Shown one piece after another: positions 44,790 through 55,400 of a stretch of 64,000 nucleotides of DNA (the stretch's first letter is position 1; each line of letters opens with the position of its first letter). Both the position numbers and the translations under genes were made by a program. The notes under the pieces are model-generated. The model had not been told where the DNA came from. It saw only the letters and a list, made by a program, of their open reading frames with translations, and ran no database searches. Source of the stretch: Berberis thunbergii (Eukaryota; Streptophyta; Magnoliopsida; Ranunculales; Berberidaceae); contig QNQO01000816.1 of NCBI GenBank assembly GCA_003290165.1, positions 248,001 to 312,000 on the forward strand. The letters are read 5' to 3'.

Positions 44790-47700
44790 AAATAGGATCA
44801 GATTTGTTACATTCGAGCGTATTTCCTACCTCGGGCATCATCAAAAACAATTTTATTAATATCCTCCGCAAAAGAACCAGGAATGATCTCAATAAACTCA
44901 TGGTTAGGTAAGATTTTAGATAGTTTATCCGCTGTTTGGTTCGTTTCTCACACTGCATGCCTGACATTTAATCCCGCAAATGTCCTGATTGCCTCCTTGA
45001 TGCGTCTGGTTATATGTACTGCTTCCCATGGATGAGCTTTAGTGGCAGTAATGTATTGTAAGCATTGCTAGAATCCATACTAAGTTCCACTTTCTAAAAA
45101 CCATGTTTTTGCGCTAGCTTAATCCCCAACTCGATCCTCTATAGTTCATGTAGAATCACTGTTTGAGCTCTTTGTGTCCCTGTCGCAGCTGCCACCACTA
45201 TACCTTCATGGTCCCTGCCCTGATCAATGCACTATATCCCCTTATAGTTCCTGCGAGAGATCCATCCGAATTGACATTGAACTAGCCTAGTTCAAGCTTT
45301 TGCCATGTATGCATAGTACTGGTGTGTATATGGAATTGAACACTAATTCTCCACTTATCAAAGAGCTCTCTATTCTCACCATTGTCTTCTACCTATAGAT
45401 CCAGGACTGAAGCACGTAGCCGAACATCTTCAATAACCTTGGGCACCAAATCACTTGCTGCTTTAAACTTAGATTGGAAGACTCTACAATTCCTCTTTGT
45501 CCATAGATGGTATATAGTGGCCTTCAAAACAAGCTTCTTTAGCACAGTTCTAGGTGACGTACCAGAGACTTTCATCTCACACCACTTCCACCTTGCTGCC
45601 CAATCCAAAGGATGTCGTCTGTAGCCCAATTGAAGTAGGACAACTGACCATACATAACATAAATACATACATCTGAAAAAGAGGTGCTCTTCGCACTTTG
45701 GCTCATCACTACACAATGAGCAACTTGATCGTTCAATGACTCCCCATTTTTTCAATTTGTTTTGGGTCTTGAAAGCCTTATGCATAACAAGCCAAGTAAT
45801 GAAGCTCTGCATAGGTATCCTTCTTGTGAACCACACTAGTTTGGACCAAGAGACTGCTTGTGATCTCTGCCTCATCAATTTGTATGCACTCTTATTAGTG
45901 AACTCCCCATCGAGACCCCCCATCCAAGTGATTTCATCTTTGCAAGCACTGTCCATCTCCACTGATTCAAGATCTTCATAAATATCAGCAATGATGGATC
46001 TCTCCTACAGTCGGGTATTCCATTTGTTATCCTTTATAAGCACACTAACTTTGGCATTGCGGTGCAGTAGGGAGTGATACGTAAGATGCTGGGGAAACTT
46101 GTTGAGTAGGATACCCAGGGGGTGCCATGGTTTTTTCCACAAAAGAGTGTCCTTGCCATCTCTAATAGAGTGTACTATTAGTTGGCTTGCCTGAGCTCTG
46201 CAGTTGAGAATATTACGCCAACACCAGGATGAGTCACTTGGGGTGCCCATGACCCAGAAATTATTTGTTTTGATTATGTTATTACTTGTCCACTGTACCC
46301 ACAAATTCTCCTTCTTGGAGACAATATTCCACTCACGCCTCATCATTGCAGCCTTGTTAGAGGTTTCAGTGCACCTTACGTCCAAGTCTCCCTCATTATA
46401 AGGGCTGCATTATTCGTTGCCAGTTCACCATAGGACTCTTTGTGTAGTTATATTTGGCTGACCACAAGAAATTCCTCATAATGGCTGTTATATCATCCCA
46501 AATACTTGTAGGCAGGATGAAACAAGAAGTCTAATAGACATGAAGGTTGTTCAAGACTGCTTTAATGAGAGTGACTCTGCTTGCATATGAGAGATACTTG
46601 TTTTCCCAAGATTAAACTCTATCTACCAATGGTAAGCAATGATTGTAGTCCAGGCGGGAAGAGATCAGTGGGAGACCTAGGTATTTCACTAGTAGTGCTT
46701 CTAGCTTGAAATCTAGGCACCTAGTGATCAGTAGGAGCTCCTCACTGGGAACCCCAGCAGTAAACAAACTACTTTTTGAGCAGTTTATAGCAAGTCCTGA
46801 GCATGTTTTGAATTGGTTCATGGCACTAAATAGCGCCACTGCGGACTTAATGCTCCCATGGAAGAAGGCAATAAAGTCGTCAGCAAAGCAAAAATGAGTT
46901 ACCTGAGGATTACTGCATTTTGGATGCAAAACATATTATCCTTCTGCCACTTTCTGTTTAAGTATTAAATGTAGAAGTTCCATTACAAGAACAAATAGTT
47001 ATGGCGACATCGGGCACCCTTGTCGTATGCCTCTCTTGGCCCTGATAAAACTTTTAGGTGAGCCCTTGATGGAAATGGAAAATCTAGGAGTCGTAATGCA
47101 TGTCTTCACCCAGCCAATGAACAATTCAGGGAAAAACATTTTCCGCATAACATGCTCAATTGTTTCCCATCTAATCATGTCATAGGCCTTCCTAAGGTAT
47201 ATTTTTGCTGCACATCAAGGGATTCCCTTATCTCTGTGATAATTACTTACTAATTCATGAGCTAGCATCACATTGTCATGAATGTATCTGCCTCTTATAA
47301 ATGCGGACTAATCCATACTAGCCAGTTTGTGGACCACTCTTTTCATCCTATTAGTCATGATTTTAGTAATGCATTTGTACAACACATTGCTACATGAGAT
47401 CGATCTGAAATCACCCAGATAAGAGGCATTAGTAACTTTAGGAATCAAAGTAATGTACATGTTATTTACCTTTCCAAGCATCCTCTTGCTTCTGAAGAAA
47501 TTCTGGACTGGGGCCTTATTAGAGCGTATGAAGCAAAGGCTTTTGTAATTTCATTCTTGTTCATCTCCTGGGTCATCACCATAACATCTTCCTCATAAAT
47601 GGTTCACTCAGCTTGCAAGCTATCGATGAATGTTGGGTCATAGTCACCCAGTTCACCAGCAAAATTGTCTTCAAAATACCTTATGCATTCAGTCTCTATA

Positions 47701-48890
47701 TCCTTTATGTCTTCAAGTTTCTCATGCTGATTATTGTAGATGGATAGTATCTTGTTTTTTGAGCGCCTTTCCCTCAAGTATTGATGGAAGTGTGTGACAT
47801 TTTCATTACCTGACCTCATGTACTTTGCTTTTGCTTTTTGTACCACTTCTGACTCTGCATTTCTGGCTACAATTGCATAGCTTTTGACTGCATCTTCTCT
47901 GCAACTGCCAAAGTGGGATTAAGGGGATCCAACTGGAGTGAAGTCTGCATTGCTTCCATGACTTGTTTTGCAGCAATAACACCACTTCTAGCATTGACAA
48001 AGTTTCTCTTTCTCCAGTCCGTGAGTTGAGCTTTCACAAGTTTTAGTTTATGTACAAAGCAGTAAGTAGCATTACCCTTCACTAGTGTGTCCCATGCATC
48101 CTTAACCACCTCCAGATAGCCCTTCTCATGTACCCAATAGTTGAAGAACCTAAACGGAATAAGACTAGGATTTTTATGTTCATAGATGGTAAGTATGACA
48201 GGTGAATGATTTGATATTCCTGGGTTTAGAAAATCAGCTTCTGAGTTAGGCATATCAATTAGCCATTCTTGGTTTATCATTGCTCGGTCTAGCTTGGACA
48301 TGACTCTATGCTCACCACTTTGTTTGTTACTCCATGTTAAAAAACAACCCTTATACTGGCAATCAAACAGACCTGCATTCAATGCACAATCAACAAGATA
48401 TATGAACTGATTTGGGCGTATTTCATCCCTACATACTCTTTCCTGTGAATTCAGGATTGAGTTAAAGTCACCCAATACTGACCGTGGCATCTTGTTGGTG
48501 CATGAGAAGGTAACCAACTCAAGTCATAGCCGCTTCCTAATGGTGTTGTAGTTGCTACCATATATAAAGGTCAGTATGCATGAGAACCCATTAGGCCAGA
48601 TATCATTCAAGAGAATGGCCTGCTCAGATCTTGAGACTACATTCATGTTCACCGCTTGCGGATCCCAGAGTACCCAAATTCTACCTCCATGTGCTATATC
48701 ATTATTGTCAATTACCAGCCAGCCACACACCAATTCCTTATGAATCTTCTCATTTTTTCATTACTGACTTTTGTCTCAACAAGCCCTAGAATACTGATTT
48801 GATGCTTGTGTATAAGTTTCCAGACTTCACTTTTCTTCAAGGGGTCATTTAGACCCCTAACATTCCAGCATGCTGTCTTAATCGTCTAAA
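44790..48890 (-). pseudogene. LINE ORF2: endonuclease, reverse transcriptase, zf-RVT, RNase H
   Basis: ORF2 cuts the target DNA and copies the LINE RNA into it. Domains in order on -: endonuclease from about 48886 (TACWNVRGLNDPLKKSEVW) with LGDFNSIL (about 48465), SKLDRAM and SNHSPVIL; RT with KAYDMIRW (about 47190), GIRQGCPMSP (about 47030) and FCFADDFIAFF (about 46890); zf-RVT in the open stretch 45962-45393 (SCSLCSDEPKCEEHLFFRC); and a C-terminal RNase H-like region at 45290-44990 (NSDGSLAGTIRGYSALIR, MDSSNAY). Frameshifts and stops occur between these, for example near 48524, 47867, 47600 and 46930. Confidence 0.88.
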
Positions 48891-50682
48891 GATGTAGCGT
48901 GTTGGTCACCACCCCCAGTAGGGTCAGATAGTTCATGTCCCAATATAGGCTTAGGAGCTCTCGTGGTTTTCTTTGTCTTGGCTGATACAGGCTCAGACCC
49001 TTGTTCCACTTTTTGTAATACATCAAAGGGTTTTCTTTTACTTCGGAAATTATGAACTCTTGTCTTAGTTATTGGTTTTTTAATGTTCCCTTTATTAGAA
49101 CCTTTGCCCTTCTTATTTATGCCTGCTTGCAATGGCCTAGACGTTGTCTCTCTGCTACTACTAGTTGCTCTCACAGTGTTAGGTTTCAATTGTTCCTTAT
49201 CCACCTGACTCGGTACTGGCTGGGCTAGCACTATGTGCTGAGAAGCTATTAATTGCTGAGAATCCATTATTTGCTGAGAAGCTACGCCTTGCTGGGAAAC
49301 TACTGCTTGCTGGGATGCTACTGCTTGCTGAGTAGTTACCACTAGGTGAGAAAACTCTTGCTGAAATGGAACTGGCTGGGCTAGTACTACTTGCATGTTA
49401 GCCACTGCTACTTGCACTTCCTCCACTGGTACTAGAACTGCACTGGACACCTCATTCTGTATTCCAATCTCATTGTTAGCACGTGTGACAATCTGCAATG
49501 CACTCTCACCTTGCATGCCCAGCATGTCAGCCACCAATTCAGTGTATTTGTGAGTCTGCACCTCAGTTTGATTCTTGGTCATCTGGTTACCTAGCGCATC
49601 ATTCTGTGTGGCCTTTTGAGCCACATTCTGCATCTCATCCTGTTTATTATTGGCCTTGCGTCTGCTAGTGACTGTTGTCCAACCATCTTTTGTCCTTTTT
49701 TCTCCTTAGCCTCTTGTGGTTTCCAATACTTTACATTTGTAGCATAGCTTTTCTTTTGCTTTGGGCACTTAGCAGAGTTGTGTCCGAATCCCACGCAATG
49801 TTTGCATCGCTCTGGTTTCCAAAAGTATTCAACCTCCACTCTAGTGGACCTCCCATCATCTGAAGCCACAAGAATCTCAGTAGGGAACTTGCTATTTGAA
49901 TTCATTTCTACGCATACTCTCGCAAAATATAGTCTAGTCCTATTCTCAGTCGCTTTGTCCAGCATGAGGGGGACTGATTGCAATCCTTCAGGGCTCCACA
50001 AGAAAAGTGGTACTTTCTGTAAGTTAACCCAGACAGGCACTGAGTTAAGTACCTCAACATCATCTTCAATATATGGTTTCCATGGCATAAAGAGGAATAG
50101 TTTACTCGCTATGTGCACATGACCCATGTCTAGGGCCTTTGCCTTATCTGTTTCGTTTAGAAACTTGATAACGAATGCCTTTTCACCATAAACTGACATC
50201 TCAAAACCATTCCTCAACCCCCAAATCCGCTTCAGACTATCATTGACAAAGTCATAAGAGAGTCTTTTACCAACAAAGTTGCCACTGATGTATTGCTCAC
50301 ATTCAGCCATTCTTTTATCATGTTCTGCAACCTTAATCTGCACCACGGCTTGGCCATCTACCATGGTAGGAGGGACATAGGACAACCTAGTTGATTCTTG
50401 TTATCTACGATTAGCAAACAGCGATGCCCAGCTTGCCTTCCTGTTCTCAGTCGTGTTAGGTGTGGCGGCCGTAGGTTGTGCATGGCTATTCTGTACAGCT
50501 GCTTCCACATCTGATAACTTTAATGACTCTACGCCCTCTATGGACTCATTGCCCACTGCCTTATTACCTAGTTCCTGTCCTGTTGCAACTTCAGTACCTT
50601 CTGCATGTCCCCTCTCATTCTCAAACGCTACTCCACGAAGGGTAATAGAGGCGTTGCTAGTATGGGAAGGTACCGACGACAT
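48878..50682 (-). pseudogene. LINE ORF1: DUF4283 and CCHC zinc knuckle, Gln-rich C-terminus
   Basis: ORF1 binds the LINE RNA. It begins MSSVPSHTSNAS at 50682. The stop at 50401-50403 falls just after KASWASLFANRR and the frame then continues with STRLSYVPPTMVDG. The DUF4283-type domain (about 50380-50080) includes NGFEMSVYGEKAFVIKF and MPWKPY. The zinc knuckle is CKHCVGFGHNSAKCP (about 49820-49775). A frame change near 49600 joins the open stretch 49633-48878, which has repeated SQQ-type hexads (VASQQAVVSQQGVASQQ) and a basic tail (KKGKGSNKGNIKKP). The end overlaps or abuts the start of ORF2, the usual plant L1 layout. Confidence 0.85.
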
Positions 50683-50865
50683 CCTTGTTCGCTCAGAACA
50701 TCAAGCATCCTCGATAGTCACGTTCACAAGATGGATATTCCTAACTTGTAATTTTATTGATATTCCCTTCTTGAGTATTCTGACCACCCTAGTGTTATTT
50801 TTCTTGAAAAGTTACTTTAGATTGTAGAGTGGTTTGCTTCACCCTTCTGACATTTGCTTGATTGA

Positions 50866-51480
50866 TGTCAATTCTCATGTTGTTAGAGATTTATGTTTTT
50901 GTTGCTTTGTCTCGCGTCGCCTATGTCTTCAAGTCACCGGATTCGCTATTGGTTTCATTTGTTTGTTAAGTTTTGTCGTTCGTTGGATATATTATTGTAG
51001 CTAATGGACTCGGGGTGCTTTCTGACTTGGTAACTGAGCACTGCTGAATTGTCCGATCATGCTCACATCAGCGCCAAACTGTGCAATCATGCTCACATTA
51101 GCCCCAAGTTGTCCAATCATGCTCACATCAGCGCCAAATTGTCCAATCATGCTTGCGTTAGCACCAACTGCCGAGGTTTAATCGAGTCTGTTGTCATCAA
51201 TTTCATCGTTGGTAATTCGGGTCAGGCTTGCATCTATCAGTAGGGTCTTTGAATTATGTTAGTTGATTGGTGCAAGCTTCTCCATGCTTTTTTGCCGTGA
51301 ATTGGTATATTGGTTAGTCCAGTTTTGTTCGGCGTTAATACTCCTACTTCGATATAGATCACCTCGAATGGGTGGTGTTTTCGGTTGCTTCCTCAGTTCG
51401 GTTGATCATTTTGTTCCCTCCGACTATGCAGTGTAGGGCGTATATTAGTTCCCTGGATTGTTCTTTCGATCCCATAGTGG
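50866..51480 (-). repeat. Remnant between gag and LINE in element C, with ~30-bp repeats
   Basis: CAATCATGCTCACATCAGCG or a near variant occurs four times at 51052-51172 in ~30-bp steps. The rest has no domain I can recognise. It is where protease and RT would be expected. Confidence 0.7.
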
Positions 51481-51489
51481 TGTCTGTCT

Positions 51490-52954
51490 TTTCTTTTCCT
51501 TTGACCTGTTTGTCTAGCATTCTGATGAATTCGTCGAATCGTCTTCTCTGAACCTAATATGCAATTTTATCTTTTAGATTGTAGCAGTTTTCGGTATCGT
51601 GCCTGTGATCCTTGTGGAAGGAACAATAATTGCTTTTATCTCTTCCTTATGGGTCTCCTTTCATTCTAAGCGGCCAATTGCTGTTTTCCCATTTTCCCAT
51701 ATGTTTCAATATATTGGCCGAGCTCGTTTTCAAGGCTGTGTGTGTCTTTTACATCACACTTGTTACCAACTCGTGTCTGGACCTTGTCAATTGCAACTTT
51801 CTTGATTCTTGCTGGTTGGATTCAGACCTCCCACTGGTCTGATGCCTTTTTGACTGAATGTTATCATCTCGGGGTTCGTTGTCTCTTCTTCTTTCCTCCC
51901 ACCTTTCCTGTTTTTTGAGTGGTTTTCTATTTTGTGGTCATTTTTCTTTTTGGCAGCTTTCATCTCCTCGAGAATAATGTATTTTTGGACGGTTTTCAAT
52001 AGGATCGCCAGGTTTTTTGGGGGTTCCAGGTTGAGAGGAAAAAAAGGGTCCTCTTTTCAGTCTGACAATAAAAGTAGCGGTGGCTATGTCATCGCTGCAT
52101 GCGTTGATCATTGTCAGCTCGTTAGTAAAACGAGTGACGTATTCTCTTATCGTCTCCTTGGGCTTATGTTTGATGTGAAGAAGGTAGTGTGGTCATTTCC
52201 TTATTCGCTGACTTTCAATGAATATTATGATAAAAGTGGTGGCTAGTGCTTGGAAGGAGTCTATTGACCTTGGTGGTAAGCTGTTAAACCAATTCATTGC
52301 TATCGAGTAAGGCTAGTGGGAAACGTTCTGCATAGGATGGACTTTGTTTTCTCATTTGACGCCATCATGTGGTGAAAATGTCGCAAATGATCTGTTGGGT
52401 CGGTGGTGCCATCATATGACTCGAACTTTGGAGGGGTGAATTTATTTGGATGAGAGTTATCATGAGGGCATCAGAAAATGACGGCTTGGCTAGCTCATAC
52501 AATACATTGGGACCCGTGACTCTGATCCCGAACGAGATTTCAACAGGTGTTCCATCACTCTATGGAGTCTTACTTGGGGAAGTTCATTGCTTTCGAGATT
52601 TCCTTGTTGAGGTTTTGCAGCAACCTCGTTGCTTTTTTGGGTTTGGTTGGTAGAGTTTCGCTAGGTTAGCGCTTGGATAGGGTCGGCTGACTAAGTGCGC
52701 TATTGAGTGAGTTTTTCCAGCATCATCATCATGTGGTTCATCCGGGTCATAAGCAGATCTGCTCGAGGGTCAGTAGCAGCATCGCCGTATGTCTGGGATG
52801 TCTTAGCTACTGCATGCTGTGGATCTTGATTGTCGGGTGCAATTGGCTCGGTGGTCACTGCTGGGTCCCGATTGCGAGCCGCTGACAATATAGTGTCGCC
52901 AGTAGGAGGGTTATTGTGCTTTTTGCTGGATTGAGGGTCTGTAGAGTGTTCCAT
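51490..52954 (-). pseudogene. Gag of Tat element C
   Basis: The reading starts MEHSTDPQSSKKHNN at 52954. The core region reads FTPPKFESYDGTTDPTDHL in pieces (about 52445-52385), AMNWFNSLPPRSIDSFQAL (about 52305-52245) and KETIREYVTRFTNELTMINA (about 52160-52100). The zinc-finger region follows at about 51640-51540 (NYCSFHKDHRHDTENCYNL). Stops and frameshifts lie between the parts. It identifies the strand and lineage of element C. Confidence 0.8.
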
Positions 52955-53041
52955 CTATTTTGAATAGCGTGTTGATCGTTGATCAGATTTTGGTGAGTTT
53001 TGTCACTGTGGATCTTTTTTTTAAGAAATGAAACTTGTCAT

Positions 53042-53062
53042 TCCCTAAGGACGGTGTCAAAC
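53042..53062 (-). other. Primer-binding site region of element C
   Basis: On -, GTTTGACACCGTCCTTAGGG directly follows the 5' LTR. It resembles the TTGGCGCCGTCTGTGGG type of primer-binding site known from plant gypsy elements. The tRNA is not identified. Confidence 0.5.
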
Positions 53063-53599
53063 TGATGCATCCAAATCTCGTCCTTCTGTGAGTTTGACCT
53101 ACAAAACAAATGTGAGACTACCAAAGACCGCCTTTTTGGTGGTCGAAGGCACTCCAATACTTAATTTGGCAACTCTGTTAAAGAAGGAAGTAAATCTAGA
53201 CAAAATTCAGTTAAAAATTGCATCCCTTGGTCAATTGTTCCCTTTACCTTATATAATGGTCGTTATTAATTCTCTGCGTGACTTAAGCATGTGAGGCGCA
53301 ATGAAATGAGACATTCTTCGTAACAATCTCCTCTTTATGAAGATATGTTCGTGGAGACGTAACTCCCTCAACGACTCTTTTATACGTAACATTTCTCTTC
53401 TTTATTAGAGAACTCGTTCGGGCCGAGATTTGAGCCATATTTATGATTTCTTTTAATGGACCTTGTTTGGGCTTTTATAGCGATTTTGCCCTCTCTAGGC
53501 TTTATGAACTGGCCTAGTAGGAGGGATATCTGATCCTCGTGGTAAATGATTTTTGCCACGTATATGGTTGTGCTGACGATCCATTTTGATGTGTCATCA
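53063..53599 (-). repeat. 5' LTR of element C
   Basis: On + it starts TGATGCATCCAAATCTCG and ends TGATGTGTCATCA, 537 bp. It is followed by ATAAG, matching 38023-38027. Confidence 0.9.
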
Positions 53600-53604
53600 A
53601 TAAG

Positions 53605-54465
53605 TAACCACAACCATCTCGGAGTCAAGTGAGCAGGGGAACGGCTGAGGGATTCTTGAAAGTGAAATGAGTCGGTGGTGTTGGACAGCCTGGAGTTGCA
53701 TGGTGATAAAATGCAGTCTAGAAGATTAGCTCTCTGGTATAGGTCGTAACGAATTGACATGAGTAGGAAGGTGTGTGGGAGGAAGAAGATGGTCAAAGAT
53801 AACCATTGTTTCAAGGACATGGAGCAAAGATACTAGATCCATGTTCTCCCTAACCCGGTGAGGAGGTGTGAACCACCATTTTTTTCCAGGTTGACCAAGT
53901 GAGTTTAATGGTTTGAGTGAACAACTGTGTGGCAGATTTAATTTTTTAAAAGATTTTTTTGATTGCAGAGGGACTAGATAGTCTGAATAACCGCCGTGAA
54001 TTGCGAAAGCATTTCTTTTTTACTGTGGGGATGAGCTGAGGCGGTGTCCCACATGAATTGAAAGAAACAAGGGGTCGTGTGCTTTGAGATATTGGCATTA
54101 ACCCAGTTGAAAGGAGGTGGGAAATGATGTCGGAGACGCCGAATCACTGAACAAAGAAAGAACATGTGTAGTTTCTTCATCATGATTCTGGCAAAAGATG
54201 TAACAATCCTCAAAAGGCATGTGAATCTTGGTCAAGTTGGTCATAGTGGGTAGGATGCTCAGAGATACTTTTAAGAATAGGAGAAGTGCACTAGCAGGAG
54301 CTATAATCCTCCACATTTCACGAAAGATTTTGGCTGGAGTTGAGGGCCTATGTGAGAGGATGTGGAGGTCTCAAGATCTTCGAGTATGAAGGCCTTAGTT
54401 GCACTTTTGATTGAAAAATACCATTTAAAAAAATCCAGATTAGAGTATCTGGGGAGAGGGATGGT
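53605..54465 (-). pseudogene. Older LINE remnant with zf-RVT domain
   Basis: On - the reading WRIIAPASALLLFLKVSLSI, then LPTMTNLTKIHMPFEDCYIF and CQNHDEETTHVLSL (about 54310-54155) fits the zinc-binding region found after RT in plant LINEs (PF13966). Frameshifts and stops follow. The sequence is cut at 53600 by element C and continues at 38027. The left neighbour at 54466 is an Athila-type LTR. Confidence 0.7.
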
Positions 54466-55400
54466 TGATGGAGATTTTATTAACCTAAATTAATAAGTTA
54501 ATAAACCCTACTTGTAATACCGCAAGTGCACGGCTGTCTAAATAGTAGACATAGGCAAATATGGGTTGATCCCACGAGGATTGACAGACAATCGAATTCT
54601 AAGACTTATTTGAACTTATTTAGAGTTGGAGGTTACAACAGATGTAAAGTACTAAAATTAAGAGACTAAATTGACAACTAAAATTAAATTGATAGGATGA
54701 TAAGAGAGGGGACCGAGACATTGAATCCATCACAGGTTCTTTGAGATTTGTGTAATCCAAATTATTGTTGTCAAGAATTAACATGACTAACCTAAAGATT
54801 AATCTAAGTTCGCAATTGATTTCAGCAAAGGTATAAACCCCTAGCATTGCGTGTCTTCTTACGGCACACACAATCACATGTTTATTTTAACTAATTTTAA
54901 ACCCCTAACATTGCATGTCTTCTTACGGCACACACAATCACAGATTCAGATTAATTGATTAAAGCAGGCTTTGAATATCAACAAAGGGTACTTCTAACTA
55001 CCGACTAGTCTAGATAATTAATCCGGATATAATCGGTGAACGCAAATTATTGAGACTCAGAAATCAAATGTGTTTAACGTTCAAGCATAAATAAAACAAT
55101 AAATTTAAATACAACAAACTCTAGGAAACCCTGTGGTTTCATCTTCGCTTCGCCGCGGGGTTTAGAAGATCATGGTGGTGGTGGTCATAGCATCAATGGA
55201 GGTGGATTTCATCTCTGAACGAACAAAAATCTCGAGAAAAGGTTGCTGATGGACTGTGGTGGCTCAGAGCAAACATCAGGGTGCAAATAACCAACTACTT
55301 GAAAAACAGTTGGTTCCCGCTAGAAAAATCATGCGTCCTCTACGCTTTCATCTCCAGCGAGCTGAGCTCCTCGCGAGGTCTTTCTCCTTTCGAACGTCTC
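54466..55400 (-). repeat. Athila-type LTR, left part, split by a younger element
   Basis: On + it starts TGATGGAGATTTTATTAACC and contains ACTTGTAATACCGCAAGTGC. The segment 54877-54620 on - translates like 41756-41944 on +, so it belongs to the same family as 40322-42167. It is interrupted at 55400 by the element 55401-63972, whose target duplication GTCTC is at 55396-55400 and 63973-63977. The rest begins at 63978 and runs out of the window. Confidence 0.8.

Larger units (their letters stand above)
44735..50865 (-). mobile_element. L1-type LINE, nearly full length, inserted in element C
   Basis: On - it has ORF1 (DUF4283 and zinc knuckle), ORF2 (endonuclease, RT, zf-RVT, RNase H) and an A-run at the 3' end (T8 on + near 44735-44742). 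Similar words GCTTGATATGTTG (left, 44721) and GCTTGATTGATGT (right, 50866) may be a worn target duplication. ORF1 has one stop and one frameshift and ORF2 has several, so it is inactive. Confidence 0.85.
38028..53599 (-). mobile_element. Complete Tat-type element with gag and antisense ORF but no pol (element C)
   Basis: LTRs at 38028-38566 and 53063-53599 are flanked by the direct repeat ATAAG (38023-38027 and 53600-53604). Gag lies on - next to the right LTR and the purine tract lies next to the left LTR, so the sense strand is minus. Between gag and the 73-bp array only about 0.7 kb remains once a nested LINE is removed, so protease, RT, RNase H and integrase have been deleted. The antisense ORF is kept. 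Two later insertions (an Athila-type LTR and a LINE) enlarge it to 15.6 kb. Confidence 0.85.

Noticed and set aside
38028..53599. Reading element C as a + strand element because the long ORF is on +
   Set aside because: Gag with its zinc finger is on -, the purine tract before the left LTR reads on -, and the primer-site-like sequence follows the right LTR. The + ORF is therefore antisense.
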